A stretch of 30,011 nt of DNA from an uncultured Phascolarctobacterium sp. Its GTDB lineage: Bacteria; Bacillota; Negativicutes; Acidaminococcales; Acidaminococcaceae. Below the pieces are notes generated by a model. That model ran no database searches and had not been told where the DNA came from. It saw nothing but the letters and a program-made list of their open reading frames with translations. The stretch covers positions 1 through 30,011 of the forward strand of contig NZ_CALDXR010000045.1 in NCBI RefSeq assembly GCF_937920985.1. Direction: 5' to 3'. This document shows positions 1 to 6,486 of the stretch, piece by piece. Every line of letters starts with the position of its first letter. Within the stretch, counting starts at the first letter, position 1. The position numbers and the translations under genes are program-made.

Positions 1-43
1 TAGTGGACTTTCACCACCTAGTTATCGCCCATGCTGGGCGCAC
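1..43 (-). mobile_element. 5' end of a group IIC intron, cut by the window edge
   Basis: Read on the minus strand, the intron begins GTGCGCCC at base 43 and continues out of the window. The next bases form a GCCC-AGCAT-GGGC hairpin, then CTAGGTGG and TGAAAGTCCAC. From memory this follows the start of the Oceanobacillus iheyensis group IIC intron (GUGUGCCCGGCAUGGG, later GGGUGAGAGUCC). Class C introns insert just 3' of rho-independent terminators, and the 5' exon here is the terminator at 47-82 followed by its T run. Only the start of domain I is visible, so the reverse transcriptase/maturase and the 3' end cannot be assessed. Confidence 0.78.
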
Positions 44-46
44 CAC

Positions 47-82
47 AAAAAGCCCGAACCTCTTCAGGAGATTCGGGCTTTT
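47..82 (-). terminator. Rho-independent terminator of the secreted-protein gene; group IIC intron target
   Basis: An inverted repeat AAAAGCCCGAA / TTCGGGCTTTT encloses a 13-base loop. On the minus strand it lies about 30 bases after the stop at 112 and is followed by TTTTTGTG, directly at the intron boundary. The stem has an A/T run on both sides, so it could work in both directions. Confidence 0.85.
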
Positions 83-111
83 CTATATTTCGGGATACAC
101 TCTCAGACGTT

Positions 112-726
112 TTATTGAATTTTTTCAAATTCGCCGTTGTAACGGGCATTTTCCTTGTCATAGGCTGCAGGGTCAGCATAGCGGTTAATCTTGCTGTTCA
201 AAGTGCAAGCCTCGGTAATACAGTCATTAACAGCATTTTTCGTATTGATGCGCGGATCATCTTCGCTGGCAATAACATAACCTGCTACACGCAGCATGCT
301 GCTGTCATATTCTTTGATACCGTAATCATAGCTGAACAGCTTGCCGTCTACAACGGTGCTTTCCTTCAGCGCAACCTTCACAGTGCTGTATTTGCCGACC
401 AGCTTTTCACCGCTGCCAACGCCGGCCAGATCGAGCTTCACAACAACCGGCACCCAGTTAGGACGAGTAACCAGGGATACATCTGCGGCAGTCAGTTCCT
501 TATCCGGAGCAGCCTGCTTAATCATCTGTACAGGGAAACGCTTGCCGTAATTTGCCATGAGGAAGGCTTCAAATTCAGTCTTACCTTTCTCAACATCATT
601 TTCAAGATTCTGCGCTTCCAGAACAGCCTCCGGAACCTGATACCACAGCACTACCTTTTTCGCAGGAGTAGCAGCGCAAACGGAACACATCAACAGACAG
701 AGAATACAAAGAAACAGCTTTTTCAT
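112..726 (-). CDS. Secreted protein of unknown function (204 aa)
   Basis: I do not recognise the family. The chosen start (MKKLFLCILC) follows GAGGAGGAAAGTTCT, a good ribosome site, and opens a typical Sec signal peptide with cleavage likely near residue 18-20 (SVCA-ATPA). An in-frame upstream start would add 35 residues without a ribosome site and is not favoured. The mature part is mixed alpha/beta with no transmembrane segment. It contains two cysteines in NDCITEAC, about residues 175-180, that could form a disulfide. A TACAAT at 760-765 may be the -10. The gene stands alone between two terminators, so it is probably monocistronic and exported to the periplasm. Confidence 0.75.
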   Translation of the reverse strand: MKKLFLCILCLLMCSVCAATPAKKVVLWYQVPEAVLEAQNLENDVEKGKTEFEAFLMANYGKRFPVQMIKQAAPDKELTAADVSLVTRPNWVPVVVKLDLAGVGSGEKLVGKYSTVKVALKESTVVDGKLFSYDYGIKEYDSSMLRVAGYVIASEDDPRINTKNAVNDCITEACTLNSKINRYADPAAYDKENARYNGEFEKIQ

Positions 727-822
727 AGAACTTTCCTCCTCGCTATATTCGTTAACTATATTGTAACAAGAAAACAGCCAGCTGAAAAGAGTAATTGATA
801 ATACATTCCCAAGAAAACGAAA

Positions 823-848
823 AGAGAGCAAGGCTTTCCCTGCTCTCT
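823..848 (-). terminator. Terminator of the 22-residue peptide gene
   Basis: AGAGAGCA and TGCTCTCT form an 8-bp stem around a 10-base loop. On the minus strand the hairpin follows the stop of the peptide gene by about 30 bases and is trailed by TTTCGTTTTC. It separates the peptide gene from the secreted-protein gene. Confidence 0.7.
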
Positions 849-878
849 CTCAGCAAACGACAAATTTTCTTACAGTGT

Positions 879-947
879 TTAAAACACCAGCAAATCTACA
901 ACCATCCAACCGGCAAATAAAATCAACATCGGGTATAAATCCTGCAT
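879..947 (-). CDS. 22-residue single-pass membrane peptide, Pho-box associated
   Basis: ATG at 947-945 opens a 22-codon frame ending in TAA at 881-879. The peptide starts MQDLYPMLIL and ends MVVDLLVF. Residues 4-22 are almost entirely hydrophobic apart from Asp18, so a single membrane helix is likely. A full Shine-Dalgarno site (AGGAGGT, 955-961) sits 7 bases upstream, a TATACT -10 and four 11-bp-spaced Pho-type half-sites lie further upstream (999-1053), and a terminator follows (823-848). A promoter, ribosome site, frame and terminator in the right order within 230 bases argue for a real gene. I recognise no family. It could instead be a leader peptide or a small RNA with an incidental frame. 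Confidence 0.62.
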   Translation of the reverse strand: MQDLYPMLILFAGWMVVDLLVF

Positions 948-998
948 AACGCTTACCTCCTACGCATATCGCAGACTTAATTCATCTTTGTTATACAT

Positions 999-1053
999 AG
1001 TATAGCCGTTGAATATTAAATGCAGATTAACCTTAAGGTAAAATCCGGGTAAA
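999..1053 (-). promoter_or_regulatory. Pho-box-type promoter of the 22-residue peptide gene
   Basis: On the minus strand the half-sites TTTACC (1053-1048), TTTACC (1042-1037), GTTAAT (1031-1026) and TTTAAT (1020-1015) repeat at exactly 11 bp. The last ends 10 bp before a TATACT -10 (1004-999), and there is no good -35. Direct repeats at 11-bp spacing replacing the -35 are the hallmark of PhoB/PhoP sites. The layout matches the promoter at 6099-6164. The assignment to Pho is inference. Confidence 0.6.
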
Positions 1054-1099
1054 CAATATTCGGTTCCGTTAAGTGCTTTTATTTGTCAGTCATAACCTG

Positions 1100-1855
1100 T
1101 TATAATTTATAATCCGCTTTCAGCTCTGCAATATGCGCTTCCAAATCCTTGGTATTGCTAAAGCCGCAGCAGTATTCAAATACCTGCGTTGCCTGCGGTG
1201 CATATTTTTTGACAGCGCCGAAATATGCCTTCCAGTCAATATCGCCCTGACCTACCGGCAAATGCGCATCACCGTTGCCATCGTTATCATGAACATGGCA
1301 GGCTGCTAAACGCTCACCCAAGGCCTTTACTACCGCAGGAATATCCCAGCCGTTGACATGCGCATGACCTGTATCAAGCAATGCACCTGCCTGCGGGAAA
1401 ATATCGAACAGCGCAATATATTCCGGCAAATCAAACAGTACATTATTTTTTGTACGCAGACCGACATTTTCAATAAGAACCTTAACGCCATAGCGCTTGC
1501 CCAGGTTCACAACCTGACGCAGACGGCGGATAACACGTGCCTGCAAAAGCTCCTTGTCACCCTCAATAGCTTCATTGGTATGCACCACAACAAAATCAGC
1601 CTTGCATTTTTGCGCATAGGCAAAGGTCTTTTCTATAACACGGGCATAATTTTTCTGCTTGGAATCAGCAAGATTCAGCGCAACACAGGGAGCATGAATC
1701 GAAAGTGCGCGTTCGCCCCATTCCTCCACCTGCTGTTTCCAATAATAATCCTTGCCGAACTCATAGAAGAATTCAATACCATACTGCTTATCAAGCTTCT
1801 TCATTGCATCCTTCGTAAATCCCGGAAAGAGTAAATCACTGACTTCAAATTGCAT
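1100..1855 (-). CDS. Xylose-isomerase-like TIM-barrel protein (COG1082 type), last gene of the ugp-like operon
   Basis: This 251-residue protein belongs to the AP-endonuclease-2/xylose-isomerase TIM-barrel superfamily, annotated as sugar phosphate isomerase/epimerase. Visible signatures are LIEN (Glu129), LLDTGHAH (Asp161, His164), CHVHDNDGNGDAH (His187, His189) and QVFEY (Glu227), the usual divalent-metal ligands. The start MQFEV is preferred because GGGAGGAAG lies 7-8 bases upstream; an in-frame ATG at 1873 would contain that ribosome site. It begins 21 bases after the ATPase stop, so it is probably co-transcribed. In E. coli this position holds ugpQ, a glycerophosphodiester phosphodiesterase of a different TIM-barrel family. 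No signal peptide is present, so it is cytoplasmic. The substrate is unknown. Confidence 0.85.
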   Translation of the reverse strand: MQFEVSDLLFPGFTKDAMKKLDKQYGIEFFYEFGKDYYWKQQVEEWGERALSIHAPCVALNLADSKQKNYARVIEKTFAYAQKCKADFVVVHTNEAIEGDKELLQARVIRRLRQVVNLGKRYGVKVLIENVGLRTKNNVLFDLPEYIALFDIFPQAGALLDTGHAHVNGWDIPAVVKALGERLAACHVHDNDGNGDAHLPVGQGDIDWKAYFGAVKKYAPQATQVFEYCCGFSNTKDLEAHIAELKADYKL

Positions 1856-1876
1856 ATAACTTCCTCCCTTCAAGGC

Positions 1877-2968
1877 TTAGCGTACCTTCGCCAAGTTTTC
1901 ACCGCTTTCGGCATCAAATAAGCAAACATTTTGCCAATCGAAATTAAGGCCGTGGATATCCTCCATTTGCAGGCCTTGGTCACTGTCCTGCAGATAAAAG
2001 CTTTCGTTAGTCGCCAATTTAAGTGTAGCAGTTTTCAGGTTGCCTGTATTTTCAACAAAGTCTACCCTACCATTAATCATAGCACTTTCAAAGCTCGGTG
2101 TGCAAGCCTCCGGGCGCAGACCGAAGAGAACTTTACTGCGGCCACCAATTTCCTGCAAGCGCTCCTGCGGTAGCTTCAGTGCGCAGTCCCCGACAATAAT
2201 TTTACCGTCTAAAATCTCTGCCTGCAGAATGTTCATTGCCGGAGAACCGATAAAGGTTGCTACAAAGGTATTGGCAGGATGATGGTAAATATTTGCCGGA
2301 GTATCAATCTGCTGAATTCTACCCTGGTTCATAACGGCAATACGATGCGCTACAGTCATTGCCTCAATCTGGTCATGAGTTACATAAACCATGGTCGGCT
2401 TGAACATTTCATGGATTTTTACCAGCTCGGTACGTGCCTTTTGGCGCAGTTTGGCGTCCAAATTAGATAAAGGCTCATCCAGCAGAAAGTATGGCGACTG
2501 CTTTACCAGCGCACGGCACAGCGCCACACGCTGCTTTTGGCCGCCGCTCAATTCATGCGTCTTTTTGTTTTCATAGCCTTCAAGATGCAGAATTTCCATC
2601 GCCATACGCGCACGCTTTTCCATTTCAGCCTGCGGCAGCTTTTGCAGCTGCAAGCCAAAGGTGATGTTATCCCAAACGCTCAGATGCGGGAATAATGCAT
2701 AGCTTTGGAACACCATAGCAATATTGCGCTCACCGGGAGCGATATCGTTAACAACACGGCCGTCCATGTACAGCTCGCCCTTGGTGATTTCCTCAAAGCC
2801 GGCAATCATACGCAGGGTTGTTGTCTTGCCGCAGCCAGAAGGCCCTAGCAGAATCAGACGCTCGCCCTTTTGTATCTCCAGATTCAAATCATTGATAACG
2901 ATGTTGTTGCCGTAAGCCTTTTGTACATGTGAAAATATAATGCTGTAATCGTTTTGTAAGTTTTCCAT
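1877..2968 (-). CDS. ugpC: ABC importer ATPase, UgpC/MalK family
   Basis: This 363-residue ATPase energises the importer encoded by the three upstream genes. It has Walker A GPSGCGKTT (42-50), Q-loop FQSYALFPH (88-95), signature LSGGQKQR (140-147), Walker B FLLDEP (161-166) and H-loop YVTHD. The C-terminal third is a TOBE-type regulatory domain (GLRPEA motif), standard for the MalK/UgpC/MsmK group. The ATG is 4 bases beyond the permease stop with AAGGATAAG as ribosome site, so translation is probably coupled. The ATPase alone does not tell sugar from glycerol-3-phosphate transport; the ugp label rests on the binding protein and the Pho-type promoter. Confidence 0.9.
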   Translation of the reverse strand: MENLQNDYSIIFSHVQKAYGNNIVINDLNLEIQKGERLILLGPSGCGKTTTLRMIAGFEEITKGELYMDGRVVNDIAPGERNIAMVFQSYALFPHLSVWDNITFGLQLQKLPQAEMEKRARMAMEILHLEGYENKKTHELSGGQKQRVALCRALVKQSPYFLLDEPLSNLDAKLRQKARTELVKIHEMFKPTMVYVTHDQIEAMTVAHRIAVMNQGRIQQIDTPANIYHHPANTFVATFIGSPAMNILQAEILDGKIIVGDCALKLPQERLQEIGGRSKVLFGLRPEACTPSFESAMINGRVDFVENTGNLKTATLKLATNESFYLQDSDQGLQMEDIHGLNFDWQNVCLFDAESGENLAKVR

Positions 2969-2972
2969 CTTC

Positions 2973-3800
2973 TTATCCTTTCACGCCCGATTGCATAAAT
3001 GTGTTGATAATAAATTTCTGGCAGAAGCCGTAAAGCACTAGCGGAGGCAAGCTTGTCAGCGTTGCTACAGCCATAGCGATGCCCCATTCACTGCCACCCT
3101 CGGCACTGATAAACATCTGCAATGCCAGCGGCAGCGTCAGATTTGCTTTATCCTGCAAAATCAGCAGGGGCCAGAAATATTCGTTCCAGCTGTTAATGAA
3201 GAACAAAATCGAAATCGCGAGTACCGAAGGCTTAATCAAAGGCATAATAACCTTGAACAGTACCTGATGCGGTTTGGCACCATCGAGAATTGCTGCTTCC
3301 AGCAAAGGCTTGGGAATACCACGCATAGTCTGACGCATCAGGAAAATACCCATACCGTCTACAAGACCTGGAAGCATAACGCCGTAAGGTGTATCCAACA
3401 GGCCCAGCTTGGACATCATCAGATAGTTCGGCATAATCAAAACGGTGATGGGGATGAAGAATGTCAGCAGCATGCCATTGAAAACTGTTTCCTTATATTT
3501 GAAGTTGTAATACACAAAGGCAAAGGCTGCCAGCACGCTTGTTGCAGCCTTGCTGGCCGTAACTACGATAGCAATGTAAAACGTATTCCAAATATAGGTC
3601 AGCAACGGAAAGTTATGCAAAACAGTAGTGTAGTTGTCAAAGGTCGGCGGGAACGGCAAAGGATTCAAGGTAGATTCAAAAACCTGGTTCAAATCCTTCA
3701 GCGATGTCGAAAGCATAAATACTATTGGCCACAGCATCAGGAAAACTGCGATAAGCAGAAACGCATGCCAATACCATTCATTTTGCAGCTTAGTTTTCAT
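2973..3800 (-). CDS. ugpE: ABC importer permease, UgpE-like (second permease)
   Basis: A 275-residue inner-membrane permease of the MalG/UgpE family (binding-protein-dependent transport, about six helices). It opens with a short cytoplasmic tail, then the first helix FLLIAVFLMLWPIVFML and the family's STSLKDLNQVF stretch. The EAA loop that docks on the ATPase reads EAAILDGAKPHQVLFKVIMP. Its ATG overlaps the upstream permease by 11 bases, and the ribosome site AAGAAGGTG lies inside that gene. Translational coupling with the first permease is therefore likely and fits an equimolar heterodimer. Confidence 0.9.
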   Translation of the reverse strand: MKTKLQNEWYWHAFLLIAVFLMLWPIVFMLSTSLKDLNQVFESTLNPLPFPPTFDNYTTVLHNFPLLTYIWNTFYIAIVVTASKAATSVLAAFAFVYYNFKYKETVFNGMLLTFFIPITVLIMPNYLMMSKLGLLDTPYGVMLPGLVDGMGIFLMRQTMRGIPKPLLEAAILDGAKPHQVLFKVIMPLIKPSVLAISILFFINSWNEYFWPLLILQDKANLTLPLALQMFISAEGGSEWGIAMAVATLTSLPPLVLYGFCQKFIINTFMQSGVKG

Positions 3801-4668
3801 AGTACACCTTCTTTTCCAGATATTTATTCTTCACGAAGAGGAAGGCAAGATAGCAGACCATAGTAATAACTGCATAGGCTGCACTGGTTCCTGCCTTGAA
3901 GAAGGTAAAGGCATATTGGTAAATAATATATACAAGGTTACTGCTGCCCTGATCAGGACCGCCCTGCGTCAGCATATTTACAGGTACAAGAACGTACTGC
4001 AGACCAAAAACTACTGTTATCGTAAAGACATAAATTGCGGTAGAAGAGGTCATCGGCAGAATAATTTTTTTGAAGATAACCCAGTTAGAAGCGTTCTCCA
4101 GCTTGGCAGCTTCAATCATCTCTTTAGGAACTGCAACCATAGCAGCCAGCATTACGATAAGATTATAGCCGAAAACCTTCCAACCGATGATGGTACAGAT
4201 AGCGAAAATAACCAGATAGTTTTCCTTGAACCAACGCGGTGATGCAATATCAAACTGGCTGAGGATAATGTTAATCGGTCCGGCCAGCGGATTATAAATC
4301 CACAGGAACAAAATACTTGCTACCGCCAGTGATAACGTTGACGGCAGAAACAGCGCGCTACGGTAGAACGCCGTCCACCGATGCACTAAATGTCCCAGGA
4401 TAAACGAAGAAAAATAAGGCAGAACAAAATTCAGCACCAGCATAATTGCTACAAACAAAACGGTGTTGATTAAAATTTTAATCAGCTCGGCAGAGCTGAA
4501 GATAGTGATAAAGTTTTCCAGGCCCACAAATTTTTGATTAGGGCTGATCATATTCCAGGAAAAAACACTCAGATAAATATTCTGCAGCAGCGGCCAATAA
4601 TAAAACACCAGGAAAAGTACGGCAGCAGGCAGCAGATAAAGTATTGCTTCCTTGTTGTTCTTACTCAT
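3790..4668 (-). CDS. ugpA: ABC importer permease, UgpA-like (first permease)
   Basis: A 292-residue inner-membrane permease of the MalF/UgpA family. The N-terminal LYLLPAAVLFLVFYYWPLLQ helix and the SVFSWNMISPNQKFVGLENF segment are typical. The EAA loop reads EAAKLENASNWVIFKKIILP. AAAGGAGG stands 6 bases before the ATG. It pairs with the overlapping second permease. A hairpin at 4694-4725 separates it from the binding-protein gene, so the membrane components are probably made in lower amounts. Confidence 0.9.
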   Translation of the reverse strand: MSKNNKEAILYLLPAAVLFLVFYYWPLLQNIYLSVFSWNMISPNQKFVGLENFITIFSSAELIKILINTVLFVAIMLVLNFVLPYFSSFILGHLVHRWTAFYRSALFLPSTLSLAVASILFLWIYNPLAGPINIILSQFDIASPRWFKENYLVIFAICTIIGWKVFGYNLIVMLAAMVAVPKEMIEAAKLENASNWVIFKKIILPMTSSTAIYVFTITVVFGLQYVLVPVNMLTQGGPDQGSSNLVYIIYQYAFTFFKAGTSAAYAVITMVCYLAFLFVKNKYLEKKVYYEN

Positions 4669-4693
4669 AGCAACCTCCTTTGCGCTATTAGCA

Positions 4694-4725
4694 AAATAAG
4701 CTGCCGCAACTGCGACAGCTTATTT
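4694..4725 (-). terminator. Intercistronic hairpin between ugpB and ugpA (partial terminator or mRNA stabiliser)
   Basis: A 15-bp stem AAATAAGCTGTCGCA / TGCGGCAGCTTATTT (one G-U pair) begins 11 bases after the ugpB stop and is followed by TTTGC on the minus strand. The T run is short and the downstream genes have no visible promoter. Partial termination or 3'-end protection of a more abundant ugpB message is the likely role. Confidence 0.7.
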
Positions 4726-4735
4726 ATCAGACTAA

Positions 4736-6034
4736 TTACAGCAGCTTGTTAATTTTTTCTGCAGTTTGATGTAATGCATCCTGTGCACTCATTTTACCGC
4801 TCAGTATGATATCGCGAGCATCAATCAGCAGTTGTTCAGCCTGCAGACCGTTAGCACCCGGGAAGCTTGCCCATTTGGTAACCTTGGTCATTTCTTGCAG
4901 AGCCATTTTAATGTTGGGGTTCTCATCAGCAAGCTTTTTGAAGCCCTTCGGATCATCAGCTACGCCCTTGCGAGGAGGCAGGTAACCTGTACCGGTGCTC
5001 CATTTAGCAAGTGCTTCCGGAGATTCCAGATATTTGATGAACTCAACAGCAGCTTTTTGCTTTTCGGCATCTTTGGAGAAGACCATCAGGAAGTTGCCGC
5101 CTGCAGGAATCTTGGTCGGTTTTTTGCCAAAAGCAGGGAACGGAGAAGCCATTACTTTGAACTTAGCGCCCTTTTCGAAGTTAGCACGTTTACCGATGGT
5201 GGTGCAAACCATGCCCAGCTTGCCGCTCAGATAAGCCTGGAAGCCTTCTTCGTTAGTTGCATGCAAGCCGCTGCCGTTTTTAACCATATCAGCAATAACC
5301 TGATAAGCTGCAGCAGATTCCGGAGTATCAAAGCCTGCTTTAACCTTGCCGTCAACCTTAGTCAGCATTTGGCCGCCGTTGGATTCGATCAGAGCCTGTT
5401 GAGTCCAGTTATCGGCATATTCCTGCATGAAGAAGCCCATGTTGCCGGTTTTATCTTTAATTTGTTTAGCTGCCTTGCTAACCTCTTCCCAGGTTTTAGG
5501 CGGATTTTTCGGATCTAAGCCGGCTTTTTCAAAAATTTCCGGATTGTAGAAGAGTACAGGAACACTTACGGAATACGGCAGACCGATTTGCTTGCCGTCT
5601 TCGGTTTGTGCCAGCTGCAGTACGTTCGGCAGGTAATTGTCTTTCATGAAGTTTTCATCGCCGGCCGCTTTAAATGCTTCGTTCAAATCGGTGTATTTAA
5701 AGTTTTCAGCAGCGTAGTTCAGGAAGGAATAACCCATTTGTACTACGTCCGGATTCTTGCCGGAAGCCATAGCAGCCTGCAGGTTTTGTGTCAGGCCTTT
5801 GTACATATCCGGGTTATACTTTTCTACTACTTCAATGTTCGGGTGAGTTTTGTTGAAGTCAGCAACCAATTCCTTTACGGTTGCGCCGCCAAAGCTCTCA
5901 GCAGCAACGTGCCAGTATTCAATCTGCACCTTTTTGCCGGTGTCAGCACTTTTCTTATCGCTACCGCAGCCAACAAGTGCAGTAGTTGCCAGCAGGGAAA
6001 TCATTGCTGCTGCCAAAACTTTTTTCAGTTTCAT
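4736..6034 (-). CDS. ugpB: ABC importer substrate-binding lipoprotein, UgpB-like
   Basis: This 432-residue family-1 extracellular solute-binding protein captures the substrate outside the inner membrane. The start MKLKKVLAAAM is preferred because GGAGG then lies 7 bases upstream; an ATG two codons earlier is too close. A lipoprotein signal with lipobox LVGC (Cys23) shows lipid anchoring. Stretches recalling E. coli UgpB are VPVLFYNPEIFEKAGLDP followed by NPPKTWEEV, IPAGGNF, and KWSTGTGYLPPRKG. These and the Pho-type promoter favour sn-glycerol-3-phosphate or a glycerophosphodiester as ligand. A carbohydrate ligand cannot be excluded. It is the first gene of a five-gene operon. Confidence 0.82.
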   Translation of the reverse strand: MKLKKVLAAAMISLLATTALVGCGSDKKSADTGKKVQIEYWHVAAESFGGATVKELVADFNKTHPNIEVVEKYNPDMYKGLTQNLQAAMASGKNPDVVQMGYSFLNYAAENFKYTDLNEAFKAAGDENFMKDNYLPNVLQLAQTEDGKQIGLPYSVSVPVLFYNPEIFEKAGLDPKNPPKTWEEVSKAAKQIKDKTGNMGFFMQEYADNWTQQALIESNGGQMLTKVDGKVKAGFDTPESAAAYQVIADMVKNGSGLHATNEEGFQAYLSGKLGMVCTTIGKRANFEKGAKFKVMASPFPAFGKKPTKIPAGGNFLMVFSKDAEKQKAAVEFIKYLESPEALAKWSTGTGYLPPRKGVADDPKGFKKLADENPNIKMALQEMTKVTKWASFPGANGLQAEQLLIDARDIILSGKMSAQDALHQTAEKINKLL

Positions 6035-6098
6035 TTCCATTCCTCCGTTTACTGATATTCCACGAAAATTATTGTTGTTATCTTTACAACGTGCTTTT

Positions 6099-6164
6099 AT
6101 TGTAACGGATGAATGTAAAATCCAAAGTAAGCTTACGGTTAAATCTGTGTTAAAAAGGTTACAG
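6099..6164 (-). promoter_or_regulatory. Pho-box-type promoter of the ugp-like operon
   Basis: On the minus strand, half-sites at exact 11-bp steps read CTGTAA (6164-6159), TTAACA (6153-6148), TTAACC (6142-6137), CTTACT (6131-6126) and TTTTAC (6120-6115). The last ends 10 bp before a TACAAT -10 (6104-6099), and no consensus -35 exists. This is the geometry of PhoB/PhoP-activated promoters and is the same as at 999-1053. Confidence 0.68.
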
Positions 6165-6357
6165 AAATGGGAAAAATATTCTTAAGCTTGCTCTAGCGCC
6201 AAGCAATTCAACTTATTGAAATCACAGTACTGCTTAATAAGCCTAAAAACTTTTACTATCATAAAGCTTTATAAACGTCCCGCGTTTCGACAGAAGTTTT
6301 TATCATCCTCACCAATATCCGCATACACTTCTCTTTATACAAAACTCTGCATTTACA
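6165..6357. other. Intergenic stretch between divergent operons
   Basis: This AT-rich segment between the ugp promoter and the osmoprotectant promoter contains a perfect 12-bp palindrome ATAAAGCTTTAT (6261-6272). A 21-codon minus-strand frame from 6324 has only a weak ribosome site. I see no gene or convincing RNA in it. Confidence 0.5.
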
Positions 6358-6436
6358 ATAACTTTAGTTTTTAAAGTTATTCTTTTATATATTGTTGCAT
6401 TTGCAGTTGACAAGAAGAATTTTTGCTTTGTAAAAT
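6358..6436 (+). promoter_or_regulatory. Promoter and upstream dyad of the osmoprotectant transporter operon
   Basis: TTGACA (6407-6412) and TAAAAT (6431-6436) are separated by 18 bp, a near-consensus sigma-70 type promoter. A perfect dyad ATAACTTTA-N5-TAAAGTTAT (6358-6366 and 6372-6380) ends 26 bp upstream of the -35 and could be an operator. The regulator is unknown. Confidence 0.7.
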
Positions 6437-6486
6437 AAATTTAAGAGGAGTATTTTTATTTTTATTGCTTTGACGGAGGTGAAGCC

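Noticed and set aside
31..798. 255-codon open frame on the plus strand
   Set aside because: It lies antisense to the secreted-protein gene, which has a signal peptide and strong ribosome site. The antisense frame has no ribosome site and a low-complexity translation.
3267..4242. Overlapping plus-strand frames opposite the two permease genes
   Set aside because: They mirror the permease codons; the permease frames show EAA motifs and membrane helices.
6260..6324. 21-codon minus-strand frame in the ugp/osmoprotectant intergenic region
   Set aside because: It has only a weak AGAGAAG upstream, no signal or membrane character, and no terminator, unlike the 22-residue peptide gene.
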